The notes beneath the pieces are model-generated. The model was not told the DNA's origin and did no database searches. It was given only the letters and a program-made list of their open reading frames with translations. The position numbers and the translations under genes are program-made. 64,000 nt of DNA from Atopsyche davidsoni (taxonomy: Eukaryota; Arthropoda; Insecta; Trichoptera; Hydrobiosidae), in contig JAILWY010000028.1 of NCBI GenBank assembly GCA_022113835.1, forward strand, positions 4,836,001 to 4,900,000, read 5' to 3'. Positions within the stretch are counted from its first letter, which is position 1; each line of letters begins with the position of its first letter. This document shows, in pieces, positions 13,501-27,100 of the stretch.

Positions 13501-16500
13501 ACGGGCAACGTATTACCCGGAATATAATCCCCCACGACTGGACCTGTCTCAATAACTTTATTCAAAAGATTATCTTATACTGTTAATAAGCGAGTAATGC
13601 TGAACTGCACAACTTTTATTGTAATGATTTATTAAAAAAAAATACTCGACAAGTAGGTGGCCAGATAGGATTCTTAACCAGCAAAGCTTAATCACTCGCT
13701 TTTGAAAAATATCTAAAAAAATTTAAGGCGCCTTCGTCTCGAGTGTAACTAATAAAATCAAGCTTTACAAAACATAATAGATGTGCAGTTTTTAATTTTT
13801 TCCCGCTGAATATTTCATGCAAAACGATGATATGCCTAGTTTCATGTGAATATATTATAAAGTGCTAATCGAATAAGTGGATGGCATGTGATTTTGCATA
13901 TGAAATTTTTATTTTTACTTATTTTTAAACTTCAGACACAAAAGTGCGCACTTTAAGTGATCCTAAGAAAAACAAAGTAGTTATAAAGATATCAACATTG
14001 CAAATATGCAATCGAACCAAAATCAGAGAGTGAAGTGAAATATTTAATCTTCTTAAGGTAACAGCACTTTAATCTATACAATCGTGATTTTTGTACATAT
14101 ATTTATAATAAGTAGGCGTATATTTTGCTTCAGTATTTTGTTTTACCATTCGACCGACTTGTTACATCTAAGCGAATTCTAGATAGATAAAGCGACACGA
14201 TGGTAACATTATAAGAAAAATGTTCGACACGGAGCATTATAAAATCTATAATGTATAATATTATTGTCACTTAAATTTGGAGTGCAACACTCGATCTATT
14301 TAACTTTAGTTTGACTCGTCCCGGTAAGGCTGTTCACTACTCACAGTAGTTCGGAAAATATATCCACGCTTGATTGAAACTTCCATCCATCCAACAAATC
14401 AGTACAAAGGTATTTTTGCTTTGAGAGGTGTTGTAAAGGTGAACGCAGGTGCTATATGTTAGTCACCCCGATGTCAAGAAAACATTACCGTAGCACCAGT
14501 CTAGAATAGAGTTCAATTGAGGCTCGTACAAGTTTCAAGGTCTCGAATAGCCCGAATTATTTTCTCGTCAATAAAATACAGTTGTACTATAACGCTAGCA
14601 TTTTAAGAAAACTACATTAAAGTGAGCGAAAGATCTTGGTTTTATTTGTTTAAAATTTGAAGACAAATCTTCGGCAGAACGCTACTTTTCATTATACAAC
14701 GAAACCGACATCCTAAGTTCTCCGCGAAAAGATTATGAAACCTGTCATTGAGAACGAGGAGAGGCCTTAAAATTTTATCGATAATAAGGCGAGCACACAA
14801 AAATATTAATTGATGTGTGATGCATCATACGGTGCACCTGACCTATTCCAAAAGTGGTGGGTCGATAACTATTTGGAAATAATACTTTGTATCGTGTTCG
14901 GAGTGTAAAAAACGATAAAACAGAAACACTTACGTGCTACGAGGATTTATAAGATTATTTTAGCATTAAAGATTTGAACTTAGTAGTTCTTGATAGCAAA
15001 AGCGAATAGTTTTTAATAAGTTTAGCATCAGTTTCATTCGCAGGTACTACATTTATCACGCAATATAATAATGGCCTCAATCATAGGTCATCTCATCAAG
15101 ACGTAAATAGTAAATACCATATTTGAACCGATAATATATTTGTACATATCTGTGGCGTGCAGTCAGGAAAATAATAAAGCATAAATACATTAATATTAAT
15201 TGAAAATTTACGAAGAACACAAACGAGGGATCTACTCCTTGATTTCTAGGCGTGAACCTCACGTTTGAAGTAATATGAAAATAACTCTCACCTTTTCGGA
15301 AATGAACGATTTTATTCAATTTTAAAAGCTAAAACTACATTCAAAATACTTTCTTCTACGAAGGCCACTATTATTATTAGGAATGAGTACATTGACAATC
15401 TCATTTTGCAACGGTTCATGATGTGATTGGTAGTTGCAAGTCCACTGCACGCCACTACACATTATTTGGTTACAAAATCTATAAATAATAGAAACATCAT
15501 TACATAATGTGCAACACTGATTTACTAGCCATGTACAAAGATTTCTCACGGCGACTCATGTGTACTATAAATTAATACTTTATTGTCTCTATATTTCTTT
15601 GAATGTTATTGTCAGCTTTAATTCAATATGTTGCACAATATTGTTAATATCTTTCTTCTTAATATTTCTCTCTCTCGATTCACTGAGCTCGTTTATGTTG
15701 CCTGATATTTTCTCAGAATCCTGAGGAAGGGTCAGTGGAATGTAACAACGTACTTAAAAGTATTTCACAATCATTTAAAATTTATTTAGTTAAGAAAAAT
15801 ATTAGATGGCAAAAGTCGTAATCTCAACCATATATAATATATATATTGCTGGGAGACAGCATGATCAAGTTCAAGATTCAACCCTACTCGTAAAGCAGCA
15901 AATAGTGATCATTCTATCAAAACAAGCCCCGTTTCCAATAATTTTAATACCCGTTCAGAAGTCTTTCCTTGAATGAAAGCCTTTGAGCGTTTTCATGACG
16001 TGCTCACTTTTACTAAACGTGCACATTGTTTGTTGCAAAAATATGCTTGTGATGCCAGATAAACTGGGAAATCAAACGCACCAATAAAAAAAAAACATAG
16101 AATATGCTGATTTTTAGTTTAGTGCTATGGGAGTGAATTTTATAAGAATATGAAGACAAAAACGACACATTAAACCACTCGAATGCACTATCACACGTAT
16201 GTAGTCTGTATCGGACGTCAATTGACTTGTCTGTTACTTTATGAACTGTTTACGATCCATTTTATTATCTACATACATATAGGATTGTAGGTTCAATAAA
16301 TATATCATATATCACCAGTGGGTATGAGCATTTGTTAGAAAAAGATGTTGGCGTGTTTAAATTATCCCGAGTATGCCTTCCGGTATCAAAGGAAATTACT
16401 CAAACGACCCTTATATAATCAATAAATAAATTACGATAGAATGACAAACTATAACGGCATGGTTTATTCAAGTGTTGTGTATTTATTGGTATTTAATTGT

Positions 16501-17088
16501 TAGTCCAGTCAGATATTCTTAGCCAGTGTTGGTGTCTTTCGTCTATTTTCAAAGATTTTGCAATGATTATGGAATAAAAAAAAAACACGTATTATAAATA
16601 AATCTATAAATTTTAACATATTTATACTAATTAATATTGTGAGCAGGGTCCACATGACTCTCCTCAATTATCACATTTTTCTAGTCCTTCCGTGCAATTG
16701 ATCACGGGGTTTGGAAAAGTACATTTATTTTTTTAAGTTTTAAAATTTAAAGAAGCTTATATATTAAACAAACTACGATAAATTTATTTTTTTCTTTGTA
16801 TTAAAAAATTAACTAACCGACATAATGAATTACCTAAGGTTAGGTTAATTTCCTTTTCTAGCATCGATATGGATATTATGAACGACATTACCCAGACAAG
16901 GCAAGATTGCCGAGTTAGATAGATCACTCTTAATATTATTACTGATTAGTGTGAAAAAAAAGTGGACATACAAGAATTCAACTGTTTCATCATTGAATAT
17001 CTTTTTAGAATGAATTTGGCATCACATTATGATGAGATATATAAAAAGTCACATTTTTTCAAGTATCCATTCGACTGCGTATTACCAG
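10584..17088. other. Long intergenic AT-rich stretch, no confident gene
   Basis: About 6.5 kb between SMIM12 and an isolated exon-like segment at 17,089. It is mostly AT-rich, with several open frames of 60-80 codons that show no motif or splice context. A 66-codon plus-strand frame at 12,853-13,053 is richer in CpG and has more balanced composition than its surroundings, but I recognise nothing in it. Short phrases near 15,711-15,760 look like repeat DNA. No RNA gene was seen. Confidence 0.5.
10854..10859 (+). terminator. Polyadenylation signal of SMIM12
   Basis: AATAAA lies about 270 bp after the SMIM12 stop codon, the first canonical signal downstream on this strand that I noticed. Confidence 0.5.
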
Positions 17089-17169
17089 GTTATATTTACT
17101 GTCTGGGCAGAGAAAACCATCAAGGGCGAGAGCTACGATGAACTGATGTGCAAACGTCACATCGACAAG
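17089..17169 (+). other. Isolated exon-like segment, host gene unknown
   Basis: An 81-nt segment begins after a pyrimidine-containing acceptor (ATTACCAG) and ends at a donor (AAG|GTAAAT). In phase 0 it is 27 open codons of normal amino-acid composition, starting VIFTVWAEKTIKG and ending CKRHIDK. Nothing coding-like was found directly on either side on this strand, and the 3' end of the DDHD phospholipase gene lies just downstream on the other strand. It could be one exon of a gene with very long introns, or a relic of a duplicated gene. I do not recognise the protein. Confidence 0.35.
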
Positions 17170-17360
17170 GTAAATAATACGTCACAAACCGGCACACAAC
17201 GATAAGTGAATGCACAACACAATCTTAATACATGCTTACACAATTTTTTACCAATACAAAAAGAATTTTTCTTTGTGACTGATTTTAATTCTACACCTCC
17301 GGAGGTTTGGCAGATTGCAGATTAGAACATCTCGTCTCCGTCCTCCCACGTCTCTCCTGG

Positions 17361-20300
17361 TCATGAGTGGCCCACGTTAGTACAGAGCCCGGCATCGTCA
17401 CTGGCGGCCATCTCCGGAGACAGATGAGTCATTATAAAATAGCCCACATCGTAGTTATTCCAATAACTTGTGTGCGCCGTCATGGCGGACAAATAATTGC
17501 TGCCAATCCCGGTATCTCTGACGCTGTAGTCTATTCTGTAAGGTAAAACGTCTTCAGGGTTTATTTCTTTTTCTTCTGGATTTTTGAGTTCACTTTCAGA
17601 TGGCGGAGATTTGGGCGGAGACTTTTCTTGATTACTGCCGATTGTCGAATCTTCAATGTCATTTTTCTTTGGTGCGTTAATATCAAGTTTTATGTTCAAC
17701 AATGCTTCGAGTTGCTCCTTTGTTTTGGAGCCGACTATATCATCAGGCAGGCTTTTTAATATTTCAGGATCCAGCTTTTCCGAATCGTTCACATCTACCG
17801 GTAGACTTTGGTTTGAGGGGCAGGGAGGTATTGGAGAACCGGTATCTGACCTTTGCCACGGATGCTTCACGTATGACCATATTCGCCATGGACCTAAATA
17901 TGAAAAGATATTCTTTTAATCCCTATCACCAGGAAGCGCTTTAATGTACAGAGCTATAAATAATTTAATCAAAAATTACCTTTAGCTGGAGAGGCTTGGG
18001 CTATTGGACTGCTGGCGTATGCTGTATAAGGAGGAATACCCACAGGTGGCTGCGTTGCATGCCAACGGGAAGCCAACGGTTCCATCCTGTGTCCAGCAAT
18101 AATGTGTGTGAATTTTACAATAAAAAGTGTTTGACAGTTTTGGCGACCATTGCTGATGAAATTGATTCTTGACTGATCAATGAATATTTTTTGATATTTA
18201 AGCTCTGGTGCTGGAGTCATTTTCAAGGAAAATCGTTTCAATAAAATTGTCTTATATTGGCATATTTTTGAAAATGGCTTCAACACAAGATCCTAAATGT
18301 TAAACAAATAATCTAAAATAAATATGTCCAGTACATTTCTACTTCCAAATACAGCACAAATTAATTTCAAGGTCATTCGAACTTATAGTGTGAAATGAGT
18401 CTTATGGAACCATTAATTAAAACTATGTTTTGGTTAAATTATACTATCAAATAATATTTGATATCATGAGGCAGACAATACAATAAAATGTATAATAATA
18501 GTGCAGTCTTACTATCTAGAAAATTCATTATGAGATATTGATAGAGAACCTGTAAGCCACTGGGTCAGACAGGTGGAAGATGTTGTAGAGACGAGGGGTG
18601 AATGCCGCAGGCAGGATGCGCTCCAAGCTAGGCGTAGGGTGACGCATGGCTAGAAAAACCGACAGCGGGGATCCCAGGCAAAACATCTGCTGCAAGGGGA
18701 ACAGCAGTCCCGGACGTGGACAACAGCCCTGCTGCGACTGCGCCAATCCGACCACAAATACATTATTATATGACGAGATGCTAATATTGATATATGAAAC
18801 ATCTCATTTTAAAAACTTATAACATCAACAAGTACCAAAGAAAATAATCACAACTCACTATTTCTGCGCAACGCTCGCAGCCGATTTGGTGGTCGATAAT
18901 AATGTCGTAGAGAATAACGCAGCCCAGGGAGTGAGCCACAGCACTAAAGTGCCCGCGGTATTGTGGGTTTCGCGCCATAAACATGCTGTATAAGCGGTTC
19001 AGCTCGTGTCGTAGGTCGTCTTGCACCTGGGATTTTAGAAGACTATCAATGTTGATTCATCTATTTGCCTAGAGCAGATGAGGAGAAGCAGCATAAGCAT
19101 CACAAAACATCCCTTGACTCTACTCGTCTCAAAGCAACATTCTGTAATAATTACGATAGACCTGATTTAGGTCAGAGACTTTCATGGCAGATAAGCTCTT
19201 AAGTTGAAAACATGGTGCGGAAATGTACCTGCTTGCCATAGAGCGGACTAGTGTAGTACATGACATCCATGGCGGCATCGTTGATAGCACGGCGCAAGGC
19301 GGGAGCACCGGGTGGGGCAGCAGCCGCCAGCAGGGTAGCTGCCTCCCCGCGTTCCCCTGCTCGCCACCTTGCGGGAAAAAGCTCAGCTCGGCCTTGACGA
19401 GCACCCGCCCATGGCTGCTGGACGCGTAGCCAATCACAATTAGCACGAAGCCTGCATACAAAAACTGAGATCAGACACCTGGAGATCATTTTGATGTATA
19501 ATATTAAATACAAGAGTATCGGTGAATTAAACTATACAATAGTTAATTACAAAGCTTTCCAATTGAATCATTTTGTATAAGCTTATATTATTTAGAATTC
19601 ACAAAACTAGTTTTTTTTAAAAGGATAAAAAGGAAAGAAAAACATCCTAGCATATTAAATATTGCAGATGAGCCTATCCCAGGGATAAACAAATTTGATG
19701 AAGGATCATTGATTTACTGAAACTTGAAAAGTTGATTATCGCAGCTTATTATATTACACTAAATTATTTATTATATATCCACAATTATTGGTTCCTACAT
19801 TCGATGATAGCCAACAAAATAATGAAAGGGCGCAGACTATGTGAGCCGAGTTAAGATATTACCAAGAGAACCGGCGAAGAGGGGAATGGAGGGGAAAATG
19901 CCAAGTGCTGAGAAATATTGCATTATTCGACAGTATCTGTGCTTAATTTTTTATTGGACATTTTATAATTTGAATTCTAGATAGATTAATTGACAACATT
20001 ATATCTAATGGGGGAATATTATGAATAAAAAAAAAAGTATAAATATGTTACTTTGTTGAAGCAAGAGCAGTTATAGCTTGAAGGAGGGCAGGACGGCGAC
20101 AGTTTGACCTAAACGGGCCTCGGCCAACAGAATACTCTCATCAATCGTGTACAAGTTATCATGTTACTACACATACCAATAAATACAGCCTTCGACTTTC
20201 ACTAAGTGTAGTTGGCTTAGATTATTTGGAAAGTTAACAAAAATATCTTAAAACTGTTTTGAAAATATTTGCAGGCAAATTTCAAAAGATCTTAGTAAAA

Positions 20301-22709
20301 AAAATCTAGCCCCATTAATATTTAAGCCTCCTCTGAAATCCAAATTTTGTTGGTTATGAAAAGTTGTTTTATCATAAATGATATAAAAAGTTTTGTGAAA
20401 CGGTCATTGAAAGTGTGTCTGAAGTTGGAAAGCTACCTCAAGTACGTGTACTTACGCGTTGGTGTTCCGTATGATGCGACCCGCATCCATTTTTTGTCCG
20501 ATGCCGTGTATTACGAACACAACGTGAGTAATATCGGGCGGTCGTTCGGATAGTGATGCAAGGGTTCGGTAGCCTCTTCTCAACCGGTATCCAGTAGCTG
20601 ATGGTGAAAAAGTAAATACGTCCATTTGTCATTATAGGAAGTTCGTTCATATTGATTCAAATTGGTTTATCAAGGCATGTGGTCTCACATTGGTAGAAGC
20701 CCAATTTTTGAGTGACACTGCGCACCAGTTGGCGAGGAGCGCCCCCCCAGTATAGGTACAGCTCGTGGCTGGACATCCACTCCACATGAAACTGAGGAAA
20801 ATGTTGCGAGTGCATGGCGACTCCTGAAAATATAATTTTATCACTGTTCAAGCAAAAACTAAGAATTAGTACTTATACTAAATAAGTAAAAAAAGCTCAT
20901 TAAGGTACCGATGATGGTTTTTTTAAAACACACCTGGAAGAGGAGGTGGAGTTCCATTAGCATCAGAAGGAGGCTGACCGAACAGGCGCAGATGTTCAGT
21001 TTCTAGAACATCCCCGTGGCAGCCTTCCAACGGCTGCCAGCTGCCATCGTAGAAGTACAAACCCCTAGAAATAAAAAATTGTAAAAAGATTGAGTGTTAT
21101 TTCTGTATATCAGATAAAAGTATTCTGCAACTATTCTTAGTATTGCTTAAGAATACTTCTAATTGGTTACTGAGAGTTTTACCTTGTAATAATACTCTGC
21201 TCTCCGGGCCAATAGATGGATTCACATGTCATCTTGGAAAGATCGACCTCGTAGGTACCTAAATAAAATGGAAACTTATTAAACTTAAGTCTTGTACTAT
21301 TGATTTTCCAACAATTCGAAATCACCATTCATATATATTTGTAAGATTTATATTTATTCCAAATAAAATAAAGCTGGTAAACGACCTCCACGCACGACTA
21401 TCTTATTGGCTCTGCCCTCATCATCGCTGTGGCTCGGCCCAAGGTCGGCAGGTGAGGGCGGGCTACGCCGCCCATCATTGTGAGGATGGCGGGGACATTG
21501 CACTATGGATTTTAATTCCTTATTCTTTGCTGTGTTATGACAACAGCACGTTTCTCTGTAATTTAAAATAAAAAAAAATATTTAAAATATCTTGAGGAAT
21601 AAGAATAAAGGTAGAATCCAGGAAAAGTAAACAACTTACTCAAACTTGAGGGGTTTAACTGCAGTTGGTTCTTTAGTTGTTTTCTGTGGTGGTTTATCAA
21701 GATCAGAAGAGCTTGAGTCTGGATGAGGGCTCTTATCAGGTTGGGCATCTGTCTTGGTGGTTTCGGGTTTCAGTATGTGATTTTCATTTACCTGCTGAGC
21801 TCGATATGTGTTTTCAATGAGAATTGAATCATATCCGTTGAACTCACACCATACTTTATCATCAGTGGGTTTGTAGAACCATCTCACCTATGGAAAAATT
21901 TACAAAATCCATGTTACATAAAAGAAGTGACACATGTAGTTCTATGATAAAAATTATATGTAACGCAAGAGCGATTCAAGACTTCTTGGTTTGGTTTTTG
22001 GTAGACTAACCAATAATGTATAGTTTAGAAAACGTAACATTTGGATGGATTCGCAGGTTCTAGTGGCCGATGTTAATAAAAAAAGGTTCTTCACTGCATC
22101 CTAGTAATTAAGTTATAGTGTTTTGATTATGACACTGAAGTCATCTTCATGTTGAAACAGAAGACAAATACACTCATCTAGTCATAATGGTGATAGAAAT
22201 CAGCTTTAAATTGAATGCTCTACTCTTGTGTTTATTGAATTGGAATCTAAATAAGATCAAAACTTCATACGTATAATGTTTTCCGGAGTCGAAATGTCAG
22301 TCTTATATGATTATTATTAATACTGTTGAGCATGTGCCTGTCACACTAGGTAATAATTTTAAAATATGTATTAATGTCAATATTCAAGAATGGCGTTGTA
22401 AATCATGCATCCCATGTTAACTTATATTACCTCCTCAGGTAGGAGAGGCACCACCAATTCGGCGGCTTGTTCGGGACTGGGCGGCTCCCAAGTAGCCGGT
22501 GCCGTAACGAACAGGAGTTCATCTTCATCCCGCGCGCGTTCCTCATCACTCTCTACGTCAGGCACGCTAGAGCTTCCAGCCGCGGCCTCCTCCGACCCGA
22601 AACTTGAGAAAGTGTCTGCCGGTGGACCATACTTCTGCATAATTTCTACATTTTCCGGGTCACTCGTCGGGTAGAATCTTTTCAGCAGCCTCTGATAGTT
22701 CATGTTCAT
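17361..22709 (-). CDS. PAPLA1: DDHD-domain phosphatidic-acid-preferring phospholipase A1
   Basis: Twelve exons: 22709-22431, 21887-21640, 21555-21386, 21258-21183, 21064-20934, 20823-20689, 20597-20456, 19451-19229, 19026-18859, 18737-18550, 18086-17980 and 17893-17361. Phases close to 799 residues. A WWE-like domain starts near residue 94 (VRWFYKPTDDKVWCEFNGYD). The lipase core has an HGIG segment (residues 377-380) and the nucleophile elbow AHSLG with Ser501. A DDHD domain begins around CLGSPLSVFLAM and ends with the late HTSYW and FIMTHL motifs. No SAM domain lies between the elbow and the DDHD domain, as in DDHD1 and unlike DDHD2. The protein is a cytosolic phospholipase acting at ER/Golgi membranes in lipid and membrane-traffic control. 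The region between residues about 625 and 735 is a Ser/Pro/Glu-rich insertion inside the DDHD domain. The elbow's first residue is Ala rather than Gly. Confidence 0.92.
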
Positions 22710-24164
22710 GGCGACATTCGCCGATTGTCAGAATTTTATAATTAGAACACCAAACAAACAATGACTGCAGTTGTTAAAAATTTATAGCAAATAAATGACG
22801 ACTAATCTAATTATGGATTGAATGGAGTAACCGAATGCAGACGTAAATACTACTAAATGTATGAGTGTGTGTGAGCATGAAAGAAAACATTTTGTTTATT
22901 GACTGCGTGAAACGTCAAAATTGAATGTTCCGTCAAAATGACCCATAGACAATAGAGTGAATCCAAAGCGATGTCAGATTACACAAAGAAAAAAATTACT
23001 CAGTACTTAACCATGAAAGATCTACCTGATACCGGTTTTAAAGTAGTAAATGTAATTATATCAATACATATATTTTTTAAATTTAAGTTGGATCAAAAGT
23101 TTTAAAAAAATGTCTTTCAAATATAATAATAACGCTTCGTTAATTTAAAATGCTTTCTTATATATTTTAGCTTAAATCTATTCACTGAGGTAAAAAAAAC
23201 TAATTTTTAATATATTAGAGCCACTTTTTGCGTAAATTAAAGAAAAGCGTCAATTTAAGTCATTCTTTCAAAAATTTCCTCACAAAATAAATAATTTAAT
23301 GAAAATACCATACCAGCTAACAAAAATATATACTTAAAAGCTAATAGTTTAATGGTTGTATTTTATTGCTTGCAACACTGATCCGGCCACCTCAGCCCAA
23401 TTACTTGCAAATAAAAGCTTCATCTGTCAACTTCCGAAATATCGTCAGTTTGTGATTTTGTTTAAGCGTTTAAATTGTACGACATTTAAAATTTTTGCCT
23501 TTGATTACTAATAACAGTCGGGAGAGTTCACGGTCCGTCGTACAGGTAAGGGAAAATTCTTACAATCGTGTCGGTAATTTCAACTCGTACGCCAACATAT
23601 TTATATTTCAAATCTTTTTGAGTGGTCTTGATTATTTGTTTCGTGGGCGTTTCTGTATTTGTTATCACTTCTGATAACATGTTACTACACTGACGGTGAA
23701 TAGCAAACTGTCCATTTGTTTTTCAGCAGTGATAGTTTATTGTCGCAAGTTTTTGTTTCTGAATATTCTGCTGAGCCTACGCCGATAGTTTTTATCCATT
23801 AATTTTATTTACAAATGGACGTGCACGATCTAATTATTCACAATTTGGCGAAAAGAATTAGCTTTCCATCTATAATCGTGCGTAATTATTGAGTTGTTGC
23901 TTATTTCTTCATTTGACATTTTGAATTTTGACAGCTGAAGCCACAGTATAAAGACATTGATTAAAAACCTGTATTTAATAATGTGATGATTTTATATAAT
24001 TGATAATCCTGATCATCTAGGGGATACCTGCCACTGGATCCAAGATTATTAAGTGATTATTATATGTTAATAATCAAAGATGTACTCTATTTTTCTTCTG
24101 TCAAAGTACACTTTTCAATTTTAAAATAAAATTATTGATGTTGCCTCAATGGTTGTGTTTGTAG
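22710..24164. promoter_or_regulatory. Divergent promoter region of PAPLA1 and Snx6, with Snx6 5'UTR exon
   Basis: The PAPLA1 start codon (minus) and the Snx6 transcript (plus) diverge here. A non-coding first exon of Snx6 probably ends at 23,545, where a strong donor (TACAG|GTAAGG) stands; it would be spliced to the acceptor TTTGTAG before 24,165. The region 22,980-23,400 is AT-rich without coding signals. A bidirectional promoter around 22,750-23,500 is inferred from layout. Confidence 0.5.
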
Positions 24165-24167
24165 GAC

Positions 24168-27100
24168 ATGGAAGGTGCGCAAGGTGCCGTGGCAAGCGGA
24201 GCCGCCAAGCCACATGTGAGTGAGAGTGTATCTCTTGCTGACCACAGCCTGCTGGTGAGATCATACTTTCATCATTAACTTATCTCATTTTCTAAAACTT
24301 CTTTTAAAACTATTGAATAGTAACACATACAGTATTTTCATTGGGAAATTGGGAATTGCAGGTAGATATTTCAGATGCGCTGAGCGAGAAGGATAAGGTG
24401 AAGTTTACGGTGCACACCCGTACATCATTACCAGTGTTCCAGCGCTCTGACTTCTTTGTAGTGCGTCAGCACGAAGAGTTCACTTGGCTGCATGATCGCT
24501 TTGAAGAGGACGACAAATATGCTGGCTTCATTGTAAGTAATTTCAAAAATACATCCATTCTTAATAAACAATTTAAAAAAATATTGTTTGTCGTTTTATA
24601 AACTTACTACTTGTCAAGCTTTATATTGTATTAAACTTAAACAAAATAAAATTAATAAATTTGACGCCTGTGTAGATTCCACCGGCGCCCCCAAGACCCG
24701 ACTTTGATGCCAGTCGGGAGAAGCTGCAGCGCCTAGGAGAAGGAGAAGGGGCTCTCACCAAGGGGGAGTTTCTCAAGATGAAGGAAGAACTTGAAGAGTC
24801 AGTTATATATCTTTTTTTATTTCTAGTTTCTGTTGAATATCACAATACCTGTTCATTTTCACTATTACTGAACATTAAATAAGCTTTATGGATATGCACG
24901 TTCATAATGGATATATATAGTTTGATTGATATTATATGCTGATTAACTGGAGCGTGTTGCGTGGTTGTGTTACAGTGAATATCTGGCGACATTCAAGAAG
25001 ACAGTGGCTATGCATGAGGTGTTTTTGACACGGTTGGCGGCTCATCCCGTATTCCGCAATGACTCAAACCTGCACGTGTTTCTAGAATATGATAAGGACC
25101 TCTGCGCCAAACCTCGACGCAAGCTCGACTTCCTCGGGGGTCTGGTGAGCTAAACCAATTTGAACTTATAATTTCAATTGCATACTGAATAATTTTAAAT
25201 TTACGGGGCTATCAATTGAGTCTGACTCCATTGTGTTATATCGTGAATTGAATTGTCTTAGGTTAAGTCCCTGGGAAACACGACCGATGAGATATACCTG
25301 AGTGCCACGCTGCGAGATGTAAATGATTTCTTTGAACACGAAATGACCTTCCTGTGCGAGTACAATAACCACCTCCGAGAGGCCACGGCCCGCGCCGACC
25401 GCATGACCAGCAAGCACAAAGGTTTGTTAGGCACTATTTTGATTGTCAGAAAAATTGTACAGTAAATGCATCATCAGTTCTAAAAAAAATTTATATTGAT
25501 GAATTTTTGGTAGCTTGCCGTTGATCTGGAATATTATCGGAATAAAAGAAGCCAAAGAAAATTAAAACATATGAGTGATGACTTTAATGTAGAATTGTTG
25601 GCTCTTCCACAAGCTGCAGTGAAATAATAGACCCTGGTATTAATATGTTCAAAACTTTGTCAGTTCAAATGTTGTATTTTCAGAGGTTGCGGATTCCTAC
25701 ATCAAGTTGTCCAGCTGTATTCTGCACCTTGCCACACTGGAGCAGCCACCCATGGAGAGGTTCCTCACTCGCGTCTCCGAAACCTTCGAAAAGTGCCGGG
25801 TGAGCCTAAATACCACACACTTGAAAAATTTTGAGTATCACTGCTAATTCACAGAAATTGGTTCCGAGTGTGATGATATATAATTAATTTTATGCTGGTA
25901 TTTCATGTTGCTAGATATATTTCAGTGGCACTTCTTCAAGACTATTTTTATAAATAAAAGTTGCACCCGTGTTGTGTTTATAGAAAATTGAAGGCCGAGT
26001 GGCGACAGACCAGGATCTGAAGCTTGCGGATACATATCGCTACTACCAACGAGACTCACACGCCGCCAAGTGTTTGCTAGTGCGTCGTCTCAGGTATGTC
26101 ACATAATACTAATTACTTGGTGGTTGGTGAAACTAGTCTAGTCTAAATAAAAAGTGGGACCAACACTAATAATACTCATAAAATGGAATTCTTGACTGAT
26201 CATATTTGTGTTTAATAGTGTATTATTCTTTATAGATGTCTCCAAGCATATGAAGCAGCCAATCGGAGCCTAGAAAAAGCTCGGAAGAGTGCTAAAGGGA
26301 AAGATGTCCACGCAGTATGTTTTTTTTTTTTTTTGAACATTCATTAGTTTTGAAGTGTTTTATCACATTTTACACTTAGAGTTTGCTCTTGAAAACTCGC
26401 GGTACAGGCCTGGCTGATGTGTTGTCGTGTGATCTGTAGCTGCACAACTGACACGTAGAGATGTCCAGATGCTGGCTGTTCGAAGTCTGAACTGCAGAGT
26501 CGTCGGAAACCGATAGGCTTGCCTTCACTTTTTGGCAGTACGCTCTGGTGGTTGATGCCGTCTACTTCATAAGCTTGTCTAGGTCAAATCTTGACCAAAG
26601 TCTATCAATTGGCAAAAAGTAAATAATTAATAACTGACATGAACATTTGATGTAGCAATTTCTTTATTATCACTACATGTATATAATAAAAGTACTATAT
26701 TTTAATTGTATCCGCTGCAGCCTTTGGAAGTACAAGAGGTACGTGCCCACTGTAAAATTTGGTTTACGATATTTAACATTCCTGCTTCTCTACTGATGTG
26801 CGCACTTTAGTAGAGTAACGGGCTAGTTAGAGCGGAGTTGTTAGTTTCCTTTTCTCTTATCACTCGCATTCTACACTTTTTCTGTAATCTACTATATCAA
26901 TACTCTATCCCTACCTTATCGAACAGATTAGTATTTGTGGATAGTTAATCGAACCATGCCTAGAATCATGATTTTGATAGATTGATTAATATATGTTGGT
27001 CGTATTTGATTTCTGTGTAGATGTGTTGTGTACGAGGCTAGATTGTTCATGTGTATTGGGTTGCAGGCGGAGCAGGCTCAGTCGGAGGCGTGTGCACGCT

